From an uncultured bacterium (GTDB taxonomy: Bacteria; Bacteroidota; Bacteroidia; CAILMK01), in contig CAIKRV010000044.1 in assembly GCA_903829945.1 (NCBI GenBank), positions 1 through 64,000 on the forward strand: a stretch of DNA of 64,000 bases. The letters run 5' to 3'. The translations under genes and the position numbers were made by a program. Below, in pieces: positions 45,401-52,868 of the stretch. How positions within the stretch are numbered: position 1 is the first letter of the stretch; every line of letters starts with the position of its first letter. Under the pieces are notes generated by a model. That model saw only the letters and a list, made by a program, of their open reading frames with translations, did not search any database and was not told the DNA's origin.

Positions 45401-46241
45401 CGGAAATAAAGAAGTCAATTAAAGGGCGGGATGGAATGGAATCTCCATGTGCTTTGGTTTTCCAAATTGGACCGCTTAAATATCCGTCAAAATAATTATA
45501 CCCATAAGCATCAAGCAATTGTGATGACAAAGCGCTAATACCTCCTGAAAATACACCTGTAGGACCACGACTGGTTACGGTTACAATACCGCCTGTAGCA
45601 TCACCATATTCTGCACCGATACCTGAGGTTAGAATGGTAGATTGTTCCAAGGCCGTTTGAGGAATAGACATGGACCCCAAAACTTTAATACCATCTAAGT
45701 AATAAACAGTTCCATCACCTCTACCCCCTGCAAGATTTAAACCTTGGCTACTGCTGATGACACCGGGTTGTACTACTAATAAGTAACCTGAACCTTGACC
45801 GGCAGCATGTTGGAAATCCTCACGGGTAATAACACTTACCCCGGGGTTTTTCTTATTAATTAATGGATCTTTAAAAACTACTACTTCAACATTTTTAAGT
45901 GTTTTACCCTTCACAGACATTTTGATATAAAGGTCCTGGGTTTTATCAGCGTATAAGTTTACACGAACAATTTTAAATTTTTCGTAACCAATCTTAATCG
46001 CGATAACGCTATCCACAAGACCCGGTTGTAAACCGGTAATATTATACTTTCCTTCATCATCGGACATTTTAGCCGCCCTGAGAATACCGGAGGAATAAAC
46101 CCTAATAATGGCACCATCAATAGGTTCCTTGGTCGTTTCATCTGTAACATTTCCACTTAATCCAGCGTCCTGTGTTTGTGAAAAAGCTACTAAAGATAGG
46201 GAGCTAAAGAGAAAAGATAGTAAAAAATGCCTGAGCCTCAT
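42459..46241 (-). CDS. TonB-dependent outer-membrane receptor with carboxypeptidase-like N-terminal domain
   Basis: About 1260 residues from the ATG at 46241, which gives a clean signal peptide (MRLRHFLLSFLFSSLSLVAFSQ). An upstream GTG at 46322 abuts the -7 element and is rejected. Order: a CarboxypepD_reg-like beta-sandwich (about 25-115, LSGNVTDETTKEPIDGA), a plug domain (about 120-235, with GVSVITREDFQHAAGQ and YLDGIKVLGS), then a large beta-barrel ending LGLSYAF. No SusD partner is adjacent, so it is not a classical Sus pair. It is co-directional with the 1500-residue protein, 32 bases downstream. The imported ligand is unknown; coupling to surface protein export has been proposed for similar clusters but is not shown here. 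Confidence 0.85.
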   Translation of the reverse strand: MRLRHFLLSFLFSSLSLVAFSQTQDAGLSGNVTDETTKEPIDGAIIRVYSSGILRAAKMSDDEGKYNITGLQPGLVDSVIAIKIGYEKFKIVRVNLYADKTQDLYIKMSVKGKTLKNVEVVVFKDPLINKKNPGVSVITREDFQHAAGQGSGYLLVVQPGVISSSQGLNLAGGRGDGTVYYLDGIKVLGSMSIPQTALEQSTILTSGIGAEYGDATGGIVTVTSRGPTGVFSGGISALSSQLLDAYGYNYFDGYLSGPIWKTKAHGDSIPSRPLIDFFISGSATLIKDPSPSGIPIYTANSNVMNALNANPLIRAPKTDINTINTDIFLPAASYVGNSGITTVAYHPNIPSQSYSFTGKLEYQPVNNITITAYASGNYNSYLAYIPSFSMFNTANNPQVINETYRGFIRFKQNIATDPKSIIQGASYSIQGDYQTVRNTTWDKNLKDDYFKYGYIGTFDQYTRRSYTVDPTTHVYSEGNYLIDSVKFKPGNVLTTEQNYTREYFANKSKVYNLQQIQNEGGLVNGQSPTNVNSLWSGVGTVYGSVSKSQTDQFNLYFSGSFQLKQHAIKFGFNYEQRVSSGYTVATTGLWTLARQLANSHLSVDTTRKDSVFDKYGNFLDTINYRFQSANQRTFDKNFREYLISQGATDIHGKPISSESFINTDGYNPGDYNNLSKYLASHGRLAGKLNMFSADELLNQGSSLVSYYGYDYLGNSPSKKLTVNDFLNDSLHRYIAAFQPIYIAGYVQDQFDFYGINFRLGLRIDRYDANQPVLIDQYSMLPTYTAGDIDGKYFGTTKYTKPGNIGSSYVPYVNDPLNPTVAPIGYRDPATNKWYDATGKEVTDVTYLANLNGGTLTPYIKGAGISRDNLNKPIAASFQQYTPQTSYSPRVSFSFPISDVANFYANYDILSQRPTSNNFFSIDNYYFLKERATGVIDNPNLKPQTRINYQVGFKQIIGKVSVITLEANYGELRNMIQIRKINFAYPVSTYTTYDNIDFGTVKGLNVIYEYRRAAASGIAFKANYGLQFANGTGSSSGSQGGLIAAGQPNLRTPLPLDYDVRHKLNATVDYRFGDGLDYTGPSTDKSNGINTVVDKVYRAVFENAGFFALFTASSGMPYSRQSNVTTDVEIGVAQRTTLLGQPNDARLPWNYRVDLSYDKNILVKSKKNQENSGSKGSDHYINLRVTIQNLFNIQNIFGVYRYTGRPDDDGYLASAEGQKTLSNIADLAARQAFVDQYNARLLSPGNYGSPRVIRLGLSYAF

Positions 46242-46321
46242 CTTATTTAGTTTAGTTTTAGATCTACGTTTTGCTTGTGTTTCGTTTGCCTGTTCGTTTC
46301 GTTGAAGCGATTTTACAAACA

Positions 46322-46352
46322 CAAATTTAATTAGTCAGGTCAGTCCTTCAAA
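46322..46352 (-). promoter_or_regulatory. complete -33/-7 promoter of the TonB receptor block
   Basis: On the minus strand, TTTG (46349-46352) and TAAATTTG (46322-46329) are exactly 19 bases apart, matching both parts of the Bacteroidota promoter. The leader to the ATG at 46241 is about 75 nt. Confidence 0.75.
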
Positions 46353-46855
46353 AAACATATTTGGTCATTTATCAGGCAATTTTCAACCTTAGAGAAGTTT
46401 TATCTTTCTCAAATTATTGATTTACAAACCTTTAATTAATGAATTACCTATGTCCTTATCGCTCCTTAGCCCAAAAACTTGTGTTTTTACGCCCTCTTCA
46501 CAATGCAGGAAAATGGCTTCAAAGCTATTAATCATTATTGACTTGACAAAAAAATTTTATCAACGTCTTTGAAACTAGGCTTCTAAGCATAAAATCGAAT
46601 TTGGCCTTTTTTATGCTGTTAATAATTGATTCACTTATAGATAACGATTATTTAATATACTTTTTATTGAATACTAAACCTTGAAAATTGGGCCAAATAA
46701 AAAATTCTTCCATAAAAAGTATGCCCCCACTTTACATCACTACAATTAATTTAATGCCTTAAATATCAATATATAAAGAAGTTACAATGCCCTTAATCCA
46801 ATAATATTCCGATAAATGCTAAAAATTGTATTTTCCCAATGATTCAAATTTTTTC
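46353..46855. other. divergent intergenic region
   Basis: About 500 AT-rich bases without a supported gene. A 9-bp inverted repeat AGCATAAAA/TTTTATGCT (46586-46594 and 46609-46617) could form a hairpin. No transcription factor site was recognised between the TonB receptor and M43 protease promoters. Confidence 0.4.
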
Positions 46856-46863
46856 TAAATTTG
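46856..46863 (+). promoter_or_regulatory. -7 promoter element of the M43 protease
   Basis: TAAATTTG matches TAnnTTTG, 58 bases before the ATG at 46922. Confidence 0.5.
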
Positions 46864-46921
46864 TAGTCCGTTTAATTCCAAATTTCAAAACAACAAGAAT
46901 TAAACTTAAAAACAGAGGGCT

Positions 46922-48199
46922 ATGAAAAAATTTACATTCATGAATAAATACGTTTGGCTTATTATACTAGGCCTTGCAAGTGCTTCCCTAGCAAAAGCAC
47001 AATTTACTGTTTGCGGTACCGATCATTATTGGGACCAACAAGTAGCAAAAAATCCTCAATTGGAACAAGAGCGCATTAAAGCTGATGCGGGTGCGCGTGC
47101 GGCTATCTATAGTGCGGCTTACAAAACCATGCCTACTACTTCAGAACTTTTAATCCCTATTGTATTTCACGTTATTTCCAATAGAAATTATCCGGTTCAA
47201 ACGACCTTACAAGATTGTAAAGATCAAATTCAACGTTTAAACGAAGATTATAGCGAAAGAAATTCCGATACCGTAAATGTCCGTCCTTTGTTTCAAGGCA
47301 GAATTGGCAATGCTCATATCCGATTTATCTTAGCTACGAAAGATCCGAACGGTAACCCAACTACAGGGATGACCAGAGATACTTCTATATTAACCTACAA
47401 TGCGGGGGATACCGTTAAATCCGTAGTGGATTGGGACCATAATTTTTACCTAAATGTATGGGTCGTTTATAATATCGACTCTCGTTCCTTGCCAAAAGGC
47501 AGTACTATTGCAGGCTATTCCGTATTTCCATGGGATGGCGTAGCCAGAGGCAAAGCTGATGGTATCGTGATGGACCATACTTGGATAGGCTATGGAACTG
47601 ATCGTACCCTTACCCATGAAATTGGTCACTTCCTTGGTTTATACCATACTTTCCAAGGTGGTTGCACCGGTGGTGATGAAATTGAAGATACTCCTCCTGT
47701 TACTGCTGCAAGCTTAGGCAAATGCGGTACCTGGCCACAAGATAGCTCTTCCAATACTTGTCATAATGATGTTCCGGATCTTCCTGATATGTTGGAAAAC
47801 ATTATGGATTATTCCAGCTGTAAAGTAATGTTTACTAAGCAACAAGTTCAAAGAATGCGTTATTACCTTACTTTGAACCGCGTATCATTATATTACTATA
47901 ATACGGTAGCCGGCATAGAAACCCCTACTGAAAATTCAAGTGCTGCGCTAAGCCTTTTCCCTAATCCTACCAATGAAAGCTTTACTTTAGATGCAGCAGG
48001 ATTAGCTATTGGCAAATCTGTTCATATTCAATGTTTTGATATGATGGGCCGTATGCAATTCGAAGAACTTGTTCCGGTAGGAAACGATGGCATCATCAGC
48101 AAACAAATGAATGTGGCCAGCTTAAAATCAGGCGTCTACAAAGTGGTGCTTTATCAAGACAACGAAATGAAAGCGGTTAAAGCTTTAATCAAACAATAA
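46922..48199 (+). CDS. secreted M43-family zinc metalloprotease with T9SS sorting domain
   Basis: 425 residues. The signal peptide ends LAKAQ near residue 27. A pro-region follows, then the metzincin core with the full zinc motif HEIGHFLGLYH beginning at residue 232 and a Met-turn ENIMDYSSC near 290. This is the pappalysin/cytophagalysin (M43) arrangement. The last ~85 residues (LSLFPNPTNESF to KALIKQ) are a type A T9SS sorting domain. It should be an extracellular or cell-surface endopeptidase used for protein degradation. It is monocistronic, with its own promoter and a perfect terminator. Confidence 0.92.
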   Translation: MKKFTFMNKYVWLIILGLASASLAKAQFTVCGTDHYWDQQVAKNPQLEQERIKADAGARAAIYSAAYKTMPTTSELLIPIVFHVISNRNYPVQTTLQDCKDQIQRLNEDYSERNSDTVNVRPLFQGRIGNAHIRFILATKDPNGNPTTGMTRDTSILTYNAGDTVKSVVDWDHNFYLNVWVVYNIDSRSLPKGSTIAGYSVFPWDGVARGKADGIVMDHTWIGYGTDRTLTHEIGHFLGLYHTFQGGCTGGDEIEDTPPVTAASLGKCGTWPQDSSSNTCHNDVPDLPDMLENIMDYSSCKVMFTKQQVQRMRYYLTLNRVSLYYYNTVAGIETPTENSSAALSLFPNPTNESFTLDAAGLAIGKSVHIQCFDMMGRMQFEELVPVGNDGIISKQMNVASLKSGVYKVVLYQDNEMKAVKALIKQ

Positions 48200-48222
48200 G
48201 ATCGTTCAAGCGAATAATTTAC

Positions 48223-48253
48223 AAAGCCTCTGCAAATTTGCAGAGGCTTTTTT
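48223..48253 (+). terminator. intrinsic terminator of the M43 protease
   Basis: A perfect palindrome of 14-bp arms (48223-48236 and 48237-48250) containing GCCTCTGC/GCAGAGGC, followed by T residues. It lies 23 bases after the stop. Confidence 0.9.
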
Positions 48254-48524
48254 ATGGTCCCAACTTTTAAAATTGGTTTATAATCTTGGGAATAAATACT
48301 TAAATACTTCTCCCCTTCTGCATTAAGGCTTTGTTATCCATATTAAGGCTGAAGGTACTACAAAGGGTCTGAATATTATTCTAATTTATACGCTAAGTTT
48401 AAAGCTAAGGAGTTCTTGGCTGATGGGTACTAAGCTACATACTAAAGTCCAAAAACAATTGAGATATTAAAAAAATGCAAAACTCAATTATTTGTATTTC
48501 AATAATTTAAACTTTGCGAAGCTA
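48254..48524. other. intergenic stretch, nothing recognised
   Basis: AT-rich sequence without a supported gene. An AAACTTTG at 48508-48515, one mismatch from the -7 consensus, precedes the small frame at 48525. Confidence 0.35.
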
Positions 48525-48647
48525 ATGATTGACCTGCTTAAAAAATTATGGATTCTAATTTTTGCGGGAATTGCTCCAAAGAACGGAGCAAAAATAATAT
48601 TAAGATATGCTTTGCGAGATTTATATTATTATAAATCAATTATATAA
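48525..48647 (+). CDS. possible 40-residue small protein
   Basis: ATG to TAA, 40 residues, with a hydrophobic start (LLKKLWILIFAGIAP) and a basic, tyrosine-rich end (RYALRDLYYYKSII). AAACTTTG, one mismatch from the -7 consensus, ends nine bases before the ATG, which matches the short-leader layout of several other genes here. It is convergent with the dehydrogenase gene. No homologue is recalled, so chance remains possible. Confidence 0.3.
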   Translation: MIDLLKKLWILIFAGIAPKNGAKIILRYALRDLYYYKSII

Positions 48648-48655
48648 ATGCTGCA

Positions 48656-49642
48656 TTACTTGGATTGTCCATGAATATCCACCCAGGATTTGAACTTATC
48701 AAAGACCGTAAAAAATATCTTTTCACGGGCTTCCTTGGTCCATCCTGCTATATGCGGGGTAATTAATACCTTACCGGTATCTAATAACTCAGTAATGAGG
48801 GCCTTTTCTTCCACGCTATAAGTGCTAAGTTTTTCATTTTCAAGAACATCTAGTGCAGCACCCAAAATTTTACCACTTTTTACTCCCTTTAATAAGGCGG
48901 CAGTATTAACAATTTTGCCGCGGGACGTATTTAATAAGTAAAAAGGCTTCTTGCATTTATTTATAAATGAATCATTTATAAAATAATTCGTTTCCTCATT
49001 CAGGGGCAGGTGAACCGTTATAATATCTGCACGTCGCTGAATCTCCTCCATGCTTGATTCACGAACAAAGCTGGTACTAAAGCCGCTTTTGTACTTATCA
49101 TATGCATACATATCTGCCTCAAAGCCTTGCATTTTAAGAGCAAAGGCCTGTCCGGTATTCCCATATCCAATAATTCCGATGACCTTACCTTTAATTTCGG
49201 TTCCTTTGTTTTCTTCGCGCACCCATTGAAAATTACGGACTTGCTCCCAAGCACGAGGAATGAAGTTTAACATATTAATTAACAGACCAATAGCATGTTC
49301 AGCCACAGCATCCTTATTGGCTTCCGGTGAATTGAGTACTAGGATATCCTTGGATTCTGCATAAGCTACATTTACATTATCCAATCCTGAACCCGGACGC
49401 AGAATGTATTTCAGACGGTCCGCCTTATCAATTAATTCCCGGGTCATAAAAATATTACTATTAATAACAATACCATGGAATTGCTCAATAATTTCCAACA
49501 GGGATTCATTACTGATTTCAGGATAGTACACCACTTCAAAGTTCATGAGTTCGAAGGCCTCTAAAAACTTCTCCGGCACATTATCCGTCACCAGGAATTT
49601 ATCCTTTCCGGGTTGCATGCTATGTTCAAATGCTTTTGCCAT
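48656..49642 (-). CDS. serA: D-isomer-specific 2-hydroxyacid dehydrogenase (phosphoglycerate dehydrogenase-like)
   Basis: 328 residues, the short form without ACT domains. The NAD-binding motif is GIIGYGNTGQ near residue 156. The catalytic triad is visible as Arg in NTSRGKIV, Glu in DVLENEK and His in TPHIAGWT. GSGLDNVN near residue 84 is the substrate-domain signature seen in 3-phosphoglycerate dehydrogenases. A second ATG eight codons in (49618) is also possible. It follows rsmA by 35 bases on the same strand and may share its promoter. The exact substrate is uncertain, since the family also includes lactate and glyoxylate enzymes. Confidence 0.75.
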   Translation of the reverse strand: MAKAFEHSMQPGKDKFLVTDNVPEKFLEAFELMNFEVVYYPEISNESLLEIIEQFHGIVINSNIFMTRELIDKADRLKYILRPGSGLDNVNVAYAESKDILVLNSPEANKDAVAEHAIGLLINMLNFIPRAWEQVRNFQWVREENKGTEIKGKVIGIIGYGNTGQAFALKMQGFEADMYAYDKYKSGFSTSFVRESSMEEIQRRADIITVHLPLNEETNYFINDSFINKCKKPFYLLNTSRGKIVNTAALLKGVKSGKILGAALDVLENEKLSTYSVEEKALITELLDTGKVLITPHIAGWTKEAREKIFFTVFDKFKSWVDIHGQSK

Positions 49643-49677
49643 ATGCTTATCAATATTATAAGATTGTTGCTAAGGGT

Positions 49678-50454
49678 CTAATTGCTTTTCAGCATTTTCG
49701 CCAAATAAATAAACTGCTCAAAACCTAATTGCTCCGGTCTTTTATCCAAAATTCCGGAATCCAAGGCCGGAAAATTAACACTGAATATTTTTAAAGAATT
49801 CCTTAAGGTTTTCCTTCTTTGATTAAATGCTGTTTTTATAACGGTTAATAAAAAGCTTTCGTCACAATCCGGATGAAAACTTTCTTTTCTGCTTAATCGT
49901 ATCACCCCTGATTTTACTTTGGGTGGGGGAAAAAAGGAGCCTTCATTGACGGTAAATAAATATTTAACTTCGTAAAAAGTCTGTACCCAAACACTAATTA
50001 AACCGTAAACTTTAGAACCCGGTGGAGAACAAACCCTTTGGGCAACCTCCTTTTGAAACATACCCACCATTTCCGGTATTTGCTCGCGATGCTCCACAAT
50101 TTTAAAAATAATCTGCGAGGAAATATTGTAGGGGAAATTTCCTATCACCCCAAAAGGCGCAGTACAATACTTTTTAAAATCAATTTCCAATATATCATCT
50201 TGGATAATTTGATTTTTGATGAGCGGATAATTTCTTTGAAGCGCCGGAATCAAATCCTTGTCAATTTCTACCAGATGCAGCTTTTCCTTATAACGTTCGT
50301 ACAGAAATTGTGTTAATACCCCCTGCCCGGGTCCCACTTCAAATAATTCGAAGTAGGACTGATTTATTTTCTGCAAGGCATTACAAATATTTTCAGCGAT
50401 GTGCGTATCCCGCAGAAAATGCTGACCGAAATGTTTCTTGGGCGCTATTGACAT
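49678..50454 (-). CDS. rsmA: 16S rRNA dimethyladenosine transferase RsmA (KsgA)
   Basis: 258 residues, the usual length. It dimethylates two adjacent adenines near the 3' end of 16S rRNA during 30S maturation. Motifs: KKHFGQHFLRD at the N-terminus, SAM motif FEVGPGQGVLT near residue 39, and the catalytic GNFPYNISS near residue 106, a variant of NLPY. The -7 element ends seven bases before the ATG, so its mRNA should be nearly leaderless. The dehydrogenase gene follows on the same strand. Confidence 0.96.
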   Translation of the reverse strand: MSIAPKKHFGQHFLRDTHIAENICNALQKINQSYFELFEVGPGQGVLTQFLYERYKEKLHLVEIDKDLIPALQRNYPLIKNQIIQDDILEIDFKKYCTAPFGVIGNFPYNISSQIIFKIVEHREQIPEMVGMFQKEVAQRVCSPPGSKVYGLISVWVQTFYEVKYLFTVNEGSFFPPPKVKSGVIRLSRKESFHPDCDESFLLTVIKTAFNQRRKTLRNSLKIFSVNFPALDSGILDKRPEQLGFEQFIYLAKMLKSN

Positions 50455-50461
50455 TTACGTA

Positions 50462-50469
50462 CAAAGGTA
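50462..50469 (-). promoter_or_regulatory. -7 promoter element of rsmA
   Basis: On the minus strand this is TACCTTTG, seven bases before the ATG at 50454. Confidence 0.6.
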
Positions 50470-50764
50470 GCGTGTGGGCCGACTAATCCCGAAAATTGTA
50501 GGCTATAAATTAGATTATGCAGCTTTGCTGAATAATTATGCATAGAACAATTTACCTTTGTGCATCAATTATGCTTTCAGTGCCTTGCATTTAGGTACCA
50601 TCAATACCCAAACTTGTGCTCCTGAAGCTTTTGAAACCATGCCAATGAAATATAAATTTCATACGATAGGATTCCGTTGCTTTCCCTGCGAATCTGTGCG
50701 ACAACCCAAGCATAATTTAATTTTATTTACAGAATAATAAGATCCCAATAGTATTTAAATAAAG
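50470..50764. other. long leader or intergenic region before kup
   Basis: TACCTTTG at 50553-50560 is a -7 element pointing toward kup, giving a leader of about 200 nt. It contains a seven-codon frame MLSVPCI starting at 50571 and a 7-bp hairpin ATGAAAT/ATTTCAT (50645-50651 and 50656-50662). No known riboswitch was recognised. Confidence 0.4.
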
Positions 50765-52747
50765 ATGTCACACGAACTACATATGAAACGACTTTCCTCA
50801 GCGGGAGTCCTCATTACCCTCGGTATTATTTTCGGAGATATTGGCACCTCGCCGCTTTATACCTTCCAAACCATTTTAAAGGAAGGCGGGACCATCAATG
50901 CAGATTTAGTTTACGGAGCCATCTCCTGCATTTTTTGGACCTTGACCCTGCAAACTACCTTTAAATACATTTTCATCACCCTGCAAGCAGATAACCATGG
51001 GGAAGGTGGGATTTTCTCATTATATGCCCTCATAAAACGCTACGGAAAAAAATTATATCTTCCGGCCATTATTGGTGCCGGCACCTTACTGGCCGATGGC
51101 ATTATTACTCCGCCTATTTCGGTTTCTTCCGCCATAGAAGGATTGAATGGGGTGCAAAGTTTAAGTACTGTTATCGTTCCCGGAAATGCTTTGGTGGTTG
51201 AAATAGTTATTTCTATTTTATTAGGTTTATTTATATTTCAAAGATTTGGAACTAAGGTAGTAGGTGGCGCCTTTGGACCCATCATGACCGTTTGGTTTAT
51301 TATGTTGGCGGTATTGGGCATCTTCCAGGTGATCCATTACCCGGCTATTTTCAAAGCACTGAATCCATATTATGGCTTTAGCTTATTGGTACAGCACCCC
51401 AAAGGCTTTTGGTTATTGGGTGCCGTATTTCTCTGTACCACGGGGGCCGAAGCACTATATTCCGATTTAGGCCATTGCGGAAGAAAAAATATACAGGTCA
51501 GCTGGATATTTGTAAAAACATCTTTAGTACTCAATTACCTGGGGCAAGGGGCTTGGGTATTGATGCAAAACCAAAAAACCTTAGGAGATATTAATCCGTT
51601 TTTTAAAATTGTTCCGGAATGGTTCCTGATTCCGGGCATCATTATCGCTACGGCGGCCACCATTATCGCCAGCCAGGCTTTAATTAGCGGCTCCTTTACC
51701 CTTATCAGTGAAGCCATCAGTTTAAATTTTTGGCCCAGAGTAACCGTTAAATACCCTACCAATATTAGAGGACAAGTTTATATTCCCAGCATCAATTGGA
51801 TCCTCTGCCTGGGATGTATATTGGTAGTGCTTTATTTCCGTACTTCCGAAAGCATGACGGCAGCCTATGGCTTTTCCATTACTATTGCCATGCTCATGAC
51901 CACCATTTTGATGTATTATTTTTTAAGATACAGAAAACATTTCCCAATATGGTTGGTGATTATCATCATGTCCATTTTTGTTTGCGTGGAATTTTCCTTC
52001 TTTGTTGCCAATGCAGTAAAAATATTAAAACGATTGATGTTTTTGGTATTTGAATTCGGATTAATATTCACCATGTATATTTGGTACAATGCCAGAAAAG
52101 TTAATAATCGCTTTTTGAATTTTATCAGTCTGAAAGAGAATATACCCTTGCTAAAGGATCTTAGTGCTGATGAAACCGTACCAAAATTTGCCTCCAATTT
52201 AATATACCTAACCAAGGCAAATTTATCCAGTGATGTAGAACAAAAAATAATTTATTCTATTTTCAGTCGCCAGCCCAAGCGCGCCGATATTTATTGGTTT
52301 GTACACTTGGAACGTACCGATGAGCCGTACACTTTGGAATACAGTGTAGAGGAATTGGAAGATGATAAAGTAATCCGCGTGGAATTCAGGTTAGGATTCC
52401 GTGTACAACCGCGCATAAATATTATGTTCAGGAAAGTAGTGGAAGAGATGGTATCCAGCAAGGAATTAAATATTATCAGCCGTTATCCTTCCCTCGCAAA
52501 ATACAATTTAGCATCAGATTTTAAATTTGTAGTTTTAGAAAAATTCCTGAGCTACGAAAATGAATTAATTTTCCGTGATAATTTTATTATGCAAAGTTAT
52601 TTTACAATCAGAGGATTGGCGCAATCTGATGCCAAAGCATTTGGTTTAGATACCAGTGAAACACGCATAGAAAAAATCCCAATGATTGTATCACCTCCAT
52701 CCAATTTAAATTTAATAAGAGTAAAACCGCATACCCATAAAAACTGA
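50765..52747 (+). CDS. kup: KUP-family potassium transporter
   Basis: 660 residues. The N-terminus carries the Kup signature LGIIFGDIGTSPLYTFQTIL. About twelve membrane spans follow to residue ~450, including DNHGEGGIFSLYALI and LLADGIITPPISVSSAIEGL, and then a ~200-residue soluble C-terminal domain. It imports potassium with protons across the inner membrane. The length agrees with the family. It is a single gene preceded by a possible 200-nt leader. Confidence 0.95.
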   Translation: MSHELHMKRLSSAGVLITLGIIFGDIGTSPLYTFQTILKEGGTINADLVYGAISCIFWTLTLQTTFKYIFITLQADNHGEGGIFSLYALIKRYGKKLYLPAIIGAGTLLADGIITPPISVSSAIEGLNGVQSLSTVIVPGNALVVEIVISILLGLFIFQRFGTKVVGGAFGPIMTVWFIMLAVLGIFQVIHYPAIFKALNPYYGFSLLVQHPKGFWLLGAVFLCTTGAEALYSDLGHCGRKNIQVSWIFVKTSLVLNYLGQGAWVLMQNQKTLGDINPFFKIVPEWFLIPGIIIATAATIIASQALISGSFTLISEAISLNFWPRVTVKYPTNIRGQVYIPSINWILCLGCILVVLYFRTSESMTAAYGFSITIAMLMTTILMYYFLRYRKHFPIWLVIIIMSIFVCVEFSFFVANAVKILKRLMFLVFEFGLIFTMYIWYNARKVNNRFLNFISLKENIPLLKDLSADETVPKFASNLIYLTKANLSSDVEQKIIYSIFSRQPKRADIYWFVHLERTDEPYTLEYSVEELEDDKVIRVEFRLGFRVQPRINIMFRKVVEEMVSSKELNIISRYPSLAKYNLASDFKFVVLEKFLSYENELIFRDNFIMQSYFTIRGLAQSDAKAFGLDTSETRIEKIPMIVSPPSNLNLIRVKPHTHKN

Positions 52748-52868
52748 TGAGCTAAAGGTTGGATTTTGGAGGAAGGGAGGAGGAATGTAATTAATTGTAG
52801 CAATTATTTTTACTGAAATTATCATTGATAGTTCTAAAAATTAGCTAGAAATATGATAAAGTAGCCCA

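Noticed and set aside
46242..46322. 27-residue GTG extension of the TonB receptor
   Set aside because: It starts at the end of the promoter element and would bury the signal peptide; ATG 46241 gives a clean one.
50571..50594. Seven-codon frame MLSVPCI as a kup leader peptide
   Set aside because: It is too short and has no regulatory codon run; noted only as part of the leader.
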